DNA of 12,032 nucleotides from DASWUD01 sp036401755 (GTDB lineage Bacteria; Pseudomonadota; Gammaproteobacteria; Thiohalomonadales; Thiohalomonadaceae). Position numbers and translations under genes: made by a program. Below are positions 1 through 6,008 of this stretch, in pieces. Within the stretch, counting starts at the first letter, position 1. The number at the start of each line of letters is the position of its first letter. The stretch is taken from NCBI GenBank assembly GCA_036401755.1, contig DASWUD010000145.1, forward strand, positions 1-12,032. The letters run 5' to 3'. The notes beneath the pieces are model-generated. The model had not been told where the DNA came from, ran no database searches, and saw only the letters and a program-made list of their open reading frames with translations.

Positions 1-2784
1 TGGGATACCAGCGTCATCGACGGCACTGAGTACCGGTCACCCCTCGATGTCAACTGCGCCAAGATCTTCGTAATCAACGTGGTCGATGGCGGCGGCAACA
101 GCGCCGACGATGCCAACACCGCCATCAACATGAGCGTGACCGCGGGGGGCATGGTAGACACCCCTAACTTCACCTATGGCAACGGCGACACCGGCTTCGT
201 GCAGATGGTCGATTGGCTGAACGACACCGACCTCGCCGACGGCTCGATCAACGGCCTTGACGTGTCGGGCGACCAGACCGTCACCTCCTTCTTCGTCGCC
301 AAGCACACCTCGCAGGTGGACGCCGCCGCCGCCGCTGGCGGCACTGGCTATGGCATCCAGCTCGGCGTGAATGCCGAAGAGGTGGTCGATGCCCTCAACA
401 AGATCTTTAACCAGGTGGTGAGTGTCAGTACCACCTTCGTGGCCGCCTCCATCCCGGTCAACGCCTTCAACCGCTCCTCGGTGCTCGACAACGCCTACCT
501 GGCGCTGTTCCAGGCCAACGAAAATGTTCAACCCAACTGGGTGGGCAACCTGAAAAAGCTCAAGCTCAGGATCAAGCCGGTGTGCAACCAGTTCGACCCC
601 GCCACCAACACCTGCATCGACTCGGAAAATATCCTGATGCTGGTCGATAACCTTGACCCGAACAACTCCGCCATCGCCAACGACGGGCGCATTATCCAGG
701 ATGCCTTCACCTTCTGGACCCAGGCCAACGGTTATGACCTGTTCGACAATATCGATCCCGATATCGAAACCGCCGGGCGCGACGGCCGCTCGGTCAACCG
801 CGGCGGTGCCGGGCAGCAGATCCCCAACTTCATCAACGCCGATGGCACCCAGGGGGCGATGAACTGGCTCAACAGCAGTAACGGGCGGCGCCTCTATACC
901 GAGGCGAAGCCTTATATCACCACTAGCAACGGCCTGCTCGACGTCCAGTGGGACCAGATCTACTACCTGTGGCCGAGCATCCTCGGCCCCGACGACAGCT
1001 ACCGGCTCACGCAGTGGCCGACTAACTTTACCTATACTGGAAGTTGGTCGCCGGACGCTTACCTGGACACGGGTATTGCCTGTCACACCTTTTATGGTTC
1101 AGCAAATTCTTATCTTTATTCAAGCTGCTGGATAGGCGACATTGCTTCCAATGTCTTGGCCTACATGCGCGGCTACAACACACAGGCCACCGTCGACACT
1201 GAACGCGACAAGAGCCGCCGCTGGCTGATGAACGACCCGCTCCACTCGCGGCCGCGCCCCATCAACTACGGTGCACGGGGGCTTGGCTACAGCCAAACCA
1301 ATCCCGACATCCACATCCTGATGGGCAGCAACGACGGCTACCTGCGTATGATCCGCAACACCAACCCCGACGGCTCGGATGATGGCAGCGAGGTGTGGGC
1401 CTTCATGCCGCGCGCGGTGATGAAGTACCAGAAGCAGCTGATGGACAACGGCGTCTGGAACAACAACCCCGTCATCCCGCGTCACCCCATCGGCACCGAT
1501 GGCCCGCCGGTCGAGTACATCAATGATGTGGATGGCGACGGCACCATCGATCCGGCCGACGGCGACCAGGTCTGGATCTTCTTCGGCCTGCGCCGCGGCG
1601 GCCGTGGCTACTACGCCCTCGACATCAGCGACCCGGACAATCCGAAGACCCTGTGGGCCAGCGGAAAGATCGACAACACCCTGCCTGACTTCACCGAGCT
1701 CGGCCTCACCTTCTCGCAGCCGACCATCCGCAAGCTGAAGTGGGGCAACAACACCGTGGAAAAACCGGTCCTCATCTTCGGTGGTGGTTACGACACCAAC
1801 AAGGATGCCCCGGGTATTGGCACCAATGATTCGATGGGCCGCGCCGTCTACGTAGTGGATGCCGCGAGCGGCACGCTGGTCTGGAAGGCGGACTACACCA
1901 GCACCAATGGCCTGATGACCGACAGCATCCCCTCGGAGGTGACTCCCTTCGACGCAACTGGCGATGGCATCGTCGACCGCTTCTATGTGGGGGATACCGG
2001 TGGCCAGCTGTGGCGCGCCGACCTGACGGGCACCGATGTCTCGCAGTGGAAGATCACCCGCATCCTCAACGTCGGGCGCCACTACAGCGCTACCAGCGTG
2101 GCCGATGATCGCCGCTTCTTCTTCCCCCCCGAGGTGGTATCGACCATGGATGGCTCAGGGGCCTATGTGGGGGTAGTGATTGGCTCCGGTAATCGCGAGC
2201 ACCCGCTGGATCTCACCATCACAGACTGGATGTACCTATACAAGGATCGCCAGGCGACCGCACTGACCGCAGACTTCTCCATGCTTACCCATGACCAGCT
2301 GCAGGATGTCACCGACAACTGTGTCCAGCAGGTTGCCCTTGACTGTGCAACAGATTTCTCGTTGACGAACGGCTGGCGCCTGCGCCTCGAAGACCAGGGC
2401 GAGAAGAGCCTGTCGCCACCGCTGGTGGTGCGCGGTGTGGTCTACTTCAATACCTATGTCCCCGCCGGCTCCGCTTCCGCGACCAGTTGCGGTCCCGACG
2501 AAGGCACTGGCTGGTATTATGAAGTCGCGCTGCGTGATGGACGTGCCGTCACCAACTACGACAGCACCAACACCGCGGTCGATGCCGAAGGTAACACTGT
2601 CGAGTTGCAGAAGGAGGATCGGCGCGTGACACTGGCTTCGGGTGGCATCCCCGCCGAAAATGTCTATGTCTCTTTCTCGGACGGCACCAACAGCTTCACC
2701 GGCATCCTGCGCCCCGACCTCAAGGCAGGGCAGGACCTCGGCCGCGGCCGCTGGCGCACCTACTGGTATGAACAACAGAAATAA
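1..2784 (+). CDS. pilY1: PilY1, type IV pilus tip/priming protein, C-terminal 927 residues (5' end outside window)
   Basis: The frame is open from base 1 to the TAA at 2782-2784, so the true start lies upstream; a GTG at 79 is only an internal codon. PilY1 is a large secreted pilus-associated protein that primes pilus assembly with the minor pilins, promotes extension and acts in adhesion and surface sensing. Numbering from base 1, the first ~170 residues look like the end of the von Willebrand A-like part, including the NFxxYG- and GNLKK-type stretches common before the propeller. From about residue 410 (NDPLHSRP, then GSNDGYLRMI near 441) the C-terminal beta-propeller begins. Residues 509-517 form a DxDxDxxxD calcium loop, the spacing described for P. 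aeruginosa PilY1. A second, weaker loop is at 651-659, followed by YVGDTGGQLWRADL. The MIDAS motif and signal peptide would lie upstream. pilE follows 12 bases later and no pilY2 lies between. An AT-richer patch (about 1081-1140) carries Cys361 and Cys376. Family call is firm; function is by homology. Confidence 0.95.
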   Translation, partial: WDTSVIDGTEYRSPLDVNCAKIFVINVVDGGGNSADDANTAINMSVTAGGMVDTPNFTYGNGDTGFVQMVDWLNDTDLADGSINGLDVSGDQTVTSFFVAKHTSQVDAAAAAGGTGYGIQLGVNAEEVVDALNKIFNQVVSVSTTFVAASIPVNAFNRSSVLDNAYLALFQANENVQPNWVGNLKKLKLRIKPVCNQFDPATNTCIDSENILMLVDNLDPNNSAIANDGRIIQDAFTFWTQANGYDLFDNIDPDIETAGRDGRSVNRGGAGQQIPNFINADGTQGAMNWLNSSNGRRLYTEAKPYITTSNGLLDVQWDQIYYLWPSILGPDDSYRLTQWPTNFTYTGSWSPDAYLDTGIACHTFYGSANSYLYSSCWIGDIASNVLAYMRGYNTQATVDTERDKSRRWLMNDPLHSRPRPINYGARGLGYSQTNPDIHILMGSNDGYLRMIRNTNPDGSDDGSEVWAFMPRAVMKYQKQLMDNGVWNNNPVIPRHPIGTDGPPVEYINDVDGDGTIDPADGDQVWIFFGLRRGGRGYYALDISDPDNPKTLWASGKIDNTLPDFTELGLTFSQPTIRKLKWGNNTVEKPVLIFGGGYDTNKDAPGIGTNDSMGRAVYVVDAASGTLVWKADYTSTNGLMTDSIPSEVTPFDATGDGIVDRFYVGDTGGQLWRADLTGTDVSQWKITRILNVGRHYSATSVADDRRFFFPPEVVSTMDGSGAYVGVVIGSGNREHPLDLTITDWMYLYKDRQATALTADFSMLTHDQLQDVTDNCVQQVALDCATDFSLTNGWRLRLEDQGEKSLSPPLVVRGVVYFNTYVPAGSASATSCGPDEGTGWYYEVALRDGRAVTNYDSTNTAVDAEGNTVELQKEDRRVTLASGGIPAENVYVSFSDGTNSFTGILRPDLKAGQDLGRGRWRTYWYEQQK
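1525..1551 (+). other. Calcium-binding loop coding segment in PilY1
   Basis: This segment encodes D-V-D-G-D-G-T-I-D (window residues 509-517), aspartates at positions 1, 3, 5 and 9 of an EF-hand-like loop. In P. aeruginosa PilY1 a loop with the same spacing in the C-terminal propeller binds calcium and is needed to control pilus retraction. That it binds calcium here is inferred. Confidence 0.8.
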
Positions 2785-2785
2785 G

Positions 2786-2790
2786 TGGAG
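2786..2790 (+). promoter_or_regulatory. Ribosome binding site deciding the pilE start
   Basis: TGGAG lies 6 bases before the ATG at 2797. It uses the bases just after the pilY1 stop, so it favours the ATG at 2797 over the in-frame GTG at 2785, which would itself be part of the site and has no purine-rich leader of its own. Confidence 0.6.
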
Positions 2791-2796
2791 TTTCAA

Positions 2797-3228
2797 ATGA
2801 TGCAGAACAGAACCGGAGCAAAACAGCCACAGCAGGGCTTTACTCTGATAGAATTGCTGATTGTGGTGGCGATTATCGGCATAATCGCGGCGATCGCTTT
2901 CCCCCGATTCCAGGCGAACTCGATGGAAAGCCGCCGCTCCGAAGGCCGCACCCTGCTCATGCAGGTCGCGGCGAAGCAGGAGCAGTTCTTCATGGATAAC
3001 CGGGCTTATGCCAGCACCTTTGCCCAACTGGGTTATACAACGCCAGGAGCAACCTTGAGCAGCGATAACGGTTACTACAGCATCGCGCTCGCTCGCCCTG
3101 ACAACTATCACTATACGCTGACGGCAACTCCCCAAAATGCCCAATCCAGCGATACGTGTCTCACGCTGACCCTCGATCAGGACAACACCAAGGGCTTCAC
3201 GCCTCCTGGCGCTACCAAGTGCTGGTAA
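2797..3228 (+). CDS. pilE: PilE-like type IV minor pilin (prepilin)
   Basis: A 143-residue type IVa prepilin. Residues 1-14 are a short leader ending in Gly14. PilD-type prepilin peptidase would cleave before Phe15, giving a 129-residue mature protein starting FTLIELLIVV with the conserved Glu at mature position 5 and Pro at mature position 22. The hydrophobic helix runs to about residue 35. Cys121 and Cys142 near the C-terminus are placed to form the usual pilin D-loop disulfide. The protein would sit in the inner membrane, then at the pilus tip with PilY1. The call PilE rather than another pilin rests on context: it directly follows pilY1 and converges on ispH, as in Pseudomonas. The ATG at 2797 is chosen for its ribosome site; 2800 is a possible alternative. 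The stop codon touches the ispH stop with no base between. Pilin family certain, PilE assignment likely. Confidence 0.88.
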   Translation: MMQNRTGAKQPQQGFTLIELLIVVAIIGIIAAIAFPRFQANSMESRRSEGRTLLMQVAAKQEQFFMDNRAYASTFAQLGYTTPGATLSSDNGYYSIALARPDNYHYTLTATPQNAQSSDTCLTLTLDQDNTKGFTPPGATKCW

Positions 3229-4164
3229 TCACCGCTGCAACGCCTTGGGCAGCGGGAAGACGATGGTCTCCCGCTGTCCGCCCCCCTCCGCCACCTGTTC
3301 TGCTCCCAGCGCCTGCAAGCGCGCGATCACCTGCTCCACCAACACTTCGGGGGCTGAGGCGCCGGCGCTGACGCCGATCTGCTCGGCCCCTTCCAGCCAG
3401 TGGGGCTGGATGTCGGCGGCGTTGTCGATGAGGTAGGCACGAGCGCCGCAGCGCTCGGCCACCTCGCGCAGGCGATTGGAGTTGGAGCTGTTGGGCGAGC
3501 CGACCACCAGCACCACCTGGCACTGCTGGGCCAGGCTCTTTACCGCGTCCTGACGGCTCTGGGTCGCGTAGCAGATATCGTCCTTCTTCGGACCGATGAT
3601 ATTGGGAAAGCGTTTGCGCAGTGCCTCGATCACCACGCTGGCATCGTCTACGGAGAGGGTGGTCTGGGTGACGAAGGCGAGTTCGGCGGGATTGCGCACC
3701 TGCAGAGTGGCGACATCCGCAGGCGTCTCCACCAGGTAGATCGCACCGCCGTATGAGTTGTCGTACTGCCCCATCGTCCCTTCCACTTCCGGGTGCCCTT
3801 GGTGACCGATGAGGATCACTTCGCGCCCTGCCTTGGCATGACGCGCCACCTCGATGTGCACCTTGCTCACCAGGGGGCAGGTGGCATCGAACACCCTCAA
3901 GCCGCGCTGCTTGGCCTCCGCCACCACCGAGAGCGGCACACCGTGAGCGCTGAACACCACGGTGGCGCCATCGGGCACCTGATCCAGTTCGTCAACGAAG
4001 ATCGCCCCTTTGTCGCGCAGGTTGCCCACCACAAAACGATTGTGCACCACTTCATGGCGCACATAGACCGGCGCGCCGAATACCTCCAGGGTACGTTCGA
4101 CGATCTCGATGGCCCGGTCGACACCGGCACAGAAACCGCGCGGATTGGCAAGGATGATGCGCAT
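3229..4164 (-). CDS. ispH: 4-hydroxy-3-methylbut-2-enyl diphosphate reductase (IspH/LytB)
   Basis: IspH is the last enzyme of the non-mevalonate isoprenoid pathway: a cytosolic [4Fe-4S] protein that reduces HMBPP to isopentenyl and dimethylallyl diphosphate. The 311-residue product is of normal length. It begins MRIILANPRGFCAGVDRA, giving the first cluster cysteine, Cys12. The others are Cys96 (DATCPLVSKVH) and Cys198 (DDICYATQ). Substrate-binding His41, His74 and His124, catalytic Glu126 (HPEVEGTMGQ), the VTQTTLS motif, SPNSSNS and SAGASAPE are all present, so the enzyme should be active. The ATG at 4162-4164 matches the family start; its ribosome site is weak (GAGAA about 6 bases upstream). 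It is the last gene of the minus-strand run but is separated from fkpB by 278 bases, unusually far for this pair, so it may have its own promoter, though none convincing was seen. Its 3' end abuts pilE tail to tail. Confidence 0.97.
   Translation of the reverse strand: MRIILANPRGFCAGVDRAIEIVERTLEVFGAPVYVRHEVVHNRFVVGNLRDKGAIFVDELDQVPDGATVVFSAHGVPLSVVAEAKQRGLRVFDATCPLVSKVHIEVARHAKAGREVILIGHQGHPEVEGTMGQYDNSYGGAIYLVETPADVATLQVRNPAELAFVTQTTLSVDDASVVIEALRKRFPNIIGPKKDDICYATQSRQDAVKSLAQQCQVVLVVGSPNSSNSNRLREVAERCGARAYLIDNAADIQPHWLEGAEQIGVSAGASAPEVLVEQVIARLQALGAEQVAEGGGQRETIVFPLPKALQR
3250..3276. other. GC-rich hairpin just inside the ispH 3' end, downstream of pilE
   Basis: Eight-base arms (CAGCGGGA / TCCCGCTG) are followed inwards by one unpaired A, three more pairs and a 4-base loop. 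It starts 21 bases after the pilE stop. No T-run follows on either strand, so it is not a canonical intrinsic terminator. It could protect the 3' end of the pilY1-pilE mRNA or help stop transcription; it is also simply ispH coding sequence. Confidence 0.4.
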
Positions 4165-4442
4165 GGTCAGTTCTCACTCGCATTAATATTCATAAAACGT
4201 AACTACCCACCTTCTTGATTTTCGCCAAGACGTTTATGCCTCAGGGTGCACAGCACGCCAAGAGAGTGAGGTTTTTTGTGCCATCAACTGATTCAAAATC
4301 CCTTCCAGGCGATCGTGGCGGCCTCATTGATTTTCCTGATCAGGGTGTGCAGTCACAGTGAAACAGTGTGGCAGTTCCGCGGGAGAAGACGCCAAGCCCT
4401 TACGACATGCCGAATGCCGAATACCGTTGATAGCAGACGCCG
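4165..4442. other. 278-bp fkpB-ispH gap, possible decayed interspersed repeat
   Basis: No convincing gene is present. GC is clearly lower than in the flanking genes. It contains a perfect 10-bp palindrome (CCTGATCAGG, 4335-4344), a 7-base tandem duplication TGCCGAA (4408-4421) and, on the minus strand at about 4222-4275, text rich in CTTGGCG-like units, reminiscent of interspersed intergenic repeats in many proteobacterial genomes. The 35 bases next to ispH are AT-rich (TTTATGAATATTAAT on the minus strand) and could hold a -10 element, but no matching -35 was found. A 41-codon plus-strand frame (4236-4361) lacks a ribosome site. The repeat reading is recognition from memory and unconfirmed. 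Confidence 0.35.
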
Positions 4443-4892
4443 TTAATCTATCGTGTCCACCGCGAGCACCTCCACCTCGAAGGTGAGGTCGTGGCCGGCA
4501 AGGGGATGGTTGAAATTGACCAATATGCTCTCCTCGCCCACATCCATCACCATCCCCGGCAGCTCCGCCCCGTCAGGCCCCTCAAAGCCGACGACCATGC
4601 CCGGCTCCAGGTCCATCTCCGTGGGAAATTCACTACGGGCCACGTAGTGAAAATTTTCGGTGTCGGCATAACCGAACGCTTCGTCAGGTGTGAGCTGGAA
4701 GGTTTTGTGATCGCCCGCACCCAGTCCGAGCAGCAGCTTCTCCAGGTTGGGCAGCATCACCCCTTCGCCGAGCTGAAAGGTCACCGGCTCGTCATCGAAG
4801 GAGCTGTCGGCCACGGTGCCATCCTCCATGGTCATGCGATAGTGCAGCGTGACACGACTTGCCGGGCCGATGACCTGTTCGCTGTTAGCCAA
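4443..4892 (-). CDS. fkpB: FkpB (SlpA), FKBP-type peptidyl-prolyl cis-trans isomerase
   Basis: A cytosolic FKBP-type prolyl isomerase of the SlyD-like group, thought to assist folding. The start is taken as TTG at 4890-4892, with a strong ribosome site (GGGAGG, 4902-4907) nine bases upstream. This gives exactly 149 residues, the length of E. coli FkpB/SlpA, and begins (M)ANSEQVIGPASRVTLHYRM. A longer in-frame extension exists but adds non-homologous residues that overlap the upstream gene. Visible parts are the first FKBP strands (residues ~10-45, EDGTVADSSF), the chaperone 'insert-in-flap' domain (about 70-120, FGYADTENFHYVARSEFP to VGFEGPDG) and the closing NFNHPLAGHDLTFEVEV. There is no His/Cys-rich tail, which separates it from SlyD. 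The start codon overlaps the end of the sulfite-oxidase-like gene by 8 bases, so translation is probably coupled. In E. coli and Pseudomonas fkpB follows lspA directly; here another gene intervenes. Confidence 0.95.
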   Translation of the reverse strand: MANSEQVIGPASRVTLHYRMTMEDGTVADSSFDDEPVTFQLGEGVMLPNLEKLLLGLGAGDHKTFQLTPDEAFGYADTENFHYVARSEFPTEMDLEPGMVVGFEGPDGAELPGMVMDVGEESILVNFNHPLAGHDLTFEVEVLAVDTID

Positions 4893-5478
4893 AACGCTGT
4901 TCCTCCCAGGGGAATGCTTCGTTGTGATAGCCACGCACCTCCCAGAAGCCGGGACGGTCCTCGGCATGGATCTCGATCGCCTTTAGCCACTTGGCACTCT
5001 TCCAGAAGTAGCGTTTGGGCACTACCAACCTGACCGGCCCGCCATGCTCGACGCTCAGCGGCTCACCATTGAGGCTGTGCGCCAGCAGCACGTCGTCATC
5101 GAGCAGCGCTGCCAGGGGCAGATTGGTGGTGTAGTTGTCGTAGCTGTGGAGAGTGACGAAGCGCCCTTCAGGCTGCGGCTCGACGCTCTCCAGCAGCTGC
5201 TTTACTGCAACGCCCGACCAGTGTACATCGAGACAGCTCCAGCGGGTGACGCAGTGAATGTCGGCGGTGATCTCTACCTGTGGCAGGGCACGCAACTCCT
5301 CCCAGCTCAGCACCAAAGAATTGTTCACCAGGCCATGGATGGTGAGGCGCCAGTCAGCGAGTGCGACAACGGGATGAATACCAAGATCCAGCACCGGCAA
5401 TCTGTTGACGCGATGCTGCCCCGGCGGCAGGTGCTCGCCACCAAATCGCTGCCCCAACCATTTACTTATTTCAGACAT
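4885..5478 (-). CDS. Sulfite-oxidase-like molybdopterin-dependent oxidoreductase, cytosolic, single domain
   Basis: A 197-residue protein of the SUOX/YedY molybdopterin fold (COG2041-type). From the ATG at 5478, the pterin/molybdenum motif is HCVTRWS with the Mo-ligand cysteine at residue 76. Later motifs are HGGPVRLVVPKRYFWKSAKW (cofactor pocket and basic face) and GFWEVRGYHNEAFPW near the C-terminus, all typical of short bacterial 'sulfite oxidase-like' proteins. There is no Tat or Sec signal, no heme b5 domain and no dimerisation domain, so it is unlike periplasmic MsrP/YedY or SorA; substrate and electron partner are unknown, and no membrane heme partner or cofactor gene is in the window. 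The start is uncertain: ATG 5478 has GGCGG 8 bases upstream; an in-frame TTG at 5493 would add five residues. It lies 45 bases after lspA and overlaps fkpB by 8 bases. Codon usage and GC look like the neighbours, so recent transfer is not evident. Confidence 0.9.
   Translation of the reverse strand: MSEISKWLGQRFGGEHLPPGQHRVNRLPVLDLGIHPVVALADWRLTIHGLVNNSLVLSWEELRALPQVEITADIHCVTRWSCLDVHWSGVAVKQLLESVEPQPEGRFVTLHSYDNYTTNLPLAALLDDDVLLAHSLNGEPLSVEHGGPVRLVVPKRYFWKSAKWLKAIEIHAEDRPGFWEVRGYHNEAFPWEEQRFG
4902..4907 (-). promoter_or_regulatory. Strong ribosome binding site for the fkpB TTG start
   Basis: GGGAGG on the minus strand, within the last codons of the upstream molybdo-enzyme gene, 9 bases from TTG at 4892. 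It fixes the start of fkpB and implies translation re-initiation at the TTGGCTAA overlap. Confidence 0.75.
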
Positions 5479-5523
5479 CGATTTAGCCGCCAATAGTCAG
5501 GGCCATCACACTTGCCATGGCAT

Positions 5524-5997
5524 TCAAGCCTTGCTGTGCTGCCGCTTCAGGAACAGGACGTCGATAACGAGCATCGCAGCCCCGAGGGTGATAGCGCTGT
5601 CGGCGATATTGAAGGCCGGCCAGTAATGGGGACCGTAATAGAGGTGGATAAAATCGACCACATAGCCGAGCGAAAGACGATCCCACAGATTACCCAATGC
5701 GCCGCCCAGGACCAGTGCCAGCGCAGCGGCCTCCCAACGTTGGTGCGACTCCAATCTTTTCAGCCAGAAGGTGATGGCGGCACTGGCGAGTACGGCAACA
5801 GTGGCGAAGAAATAACGCTGCCAACCCCCGGCCCCCGCCAGGAAACTGAAGGCCGCCCCGTAATTGTGCATCAAGGTCAGATCGAAAAAAGGCATGACCG
5901 GCCGCGGCTCCTGAAAGTGCAACGCACTGCTCGCCCACCACTTGCTCGCCTGATCGAGCACGATTACCACCAGCGACAACCACAACCACCTGAGCAT
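5524..5997 (-). CDS. lspA: Lipoprotein signal peptidase (signal peptidase II)
   Basis: An inner-membrane aspartyl protease that removes the signal peptide from diacylglyceryl-modified prolipoproteins. The 157-residue product is of normal length with four hydrophobic segments (about 3-20, 62-79, 89-106, 131-149). Catalytic aspartates are Asp115 (LGYVVDF) and Asp133 (AFNIADSAI), 18 residues apart, close to the spacing in P. aeruginosa LspA. The NLWDR motif (104-108), the early DQASKWW and the HNYGAAFSF loop with Asn45 are all conserved. The start ATG at 5995-5997 has a good ribosome site (GAGGAG, 5 bases upstream) that begins in the TGA stop of ileS. The 9-base gap suggests co-transcription and perhaps coupling with ileS, the usual gammaproteobacterial arrangement. 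Confidence 0.97.
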   Translation of the reverse strand: MLRWLWLSLVVIVLDQASKWWASSALHFQEPRPVMPFFDLTLMHNYGAAFSFLAGAGGWQRYFFATVAVLASAAITFWLKRLESHQRWEAAALALVLGGALGNLWDRLSLGYVVDFIHLYYGPHYWPAFNIADSAITLGAAMLVIDVLFLKRQHSKA

Positions 5998-6002
5998 GGA
6001 GA

Positions 6003-6008
6003 CTCCTC
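6003..6008 (-). promoter_or_regulatory. lspA ribosome binding site overlapping the ileS stop
   Basis: GAGGAG on the minus strand, 5 bases before the lspA ATG. Its first two bases belong to the ileS TGA, so ribosomes ending ileS are placed to re-initiate at lspA. Confidence 0.7.

Noticed and set aside
37..1086. 349-residue minus-strand open frame opposite pilY1
   Set aside because: Low-complexity Gly/Val/Asp/His-rich translation with no motif; a shadow caused by the GC-rich codon usage of pilY1, whose homology is clear.
1120..2082. 320-residue minus-strand open frame opposite pilY1
   Set aside because: Same reason: Val/Ala/His/Asp-biased antisense translation without recognisable domain or ribosome site.
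4222..4283. 16-codon minus-strand frame (starts ATG GCA CAA) in the same gap
   Set aside because: Very short, no ribosome site at proper distance, overlaps the suspected repeat.
4236..4361. 41-codon plus-strand frame in the fkpB-ispH gap
   Set aside because: No ribosome site, and the composition fits a fragment of the suspected intergenic repeat rather than a gene.
5479..5493. TTG start for the sulfite-oxidase-like gene, five codons earlier
   Set aside because: No purine-rich leader before it, whereas ATG 5478 has GGCGG 8 bases upstream; not fully excluded.
5513..5522. Perfect 10-bp palindrome TGCCATGGCA just after the lspA stop
   Set aside because: Too short and loopless to be a terminator, with no T-run; such palindromes occur by chance at this length.
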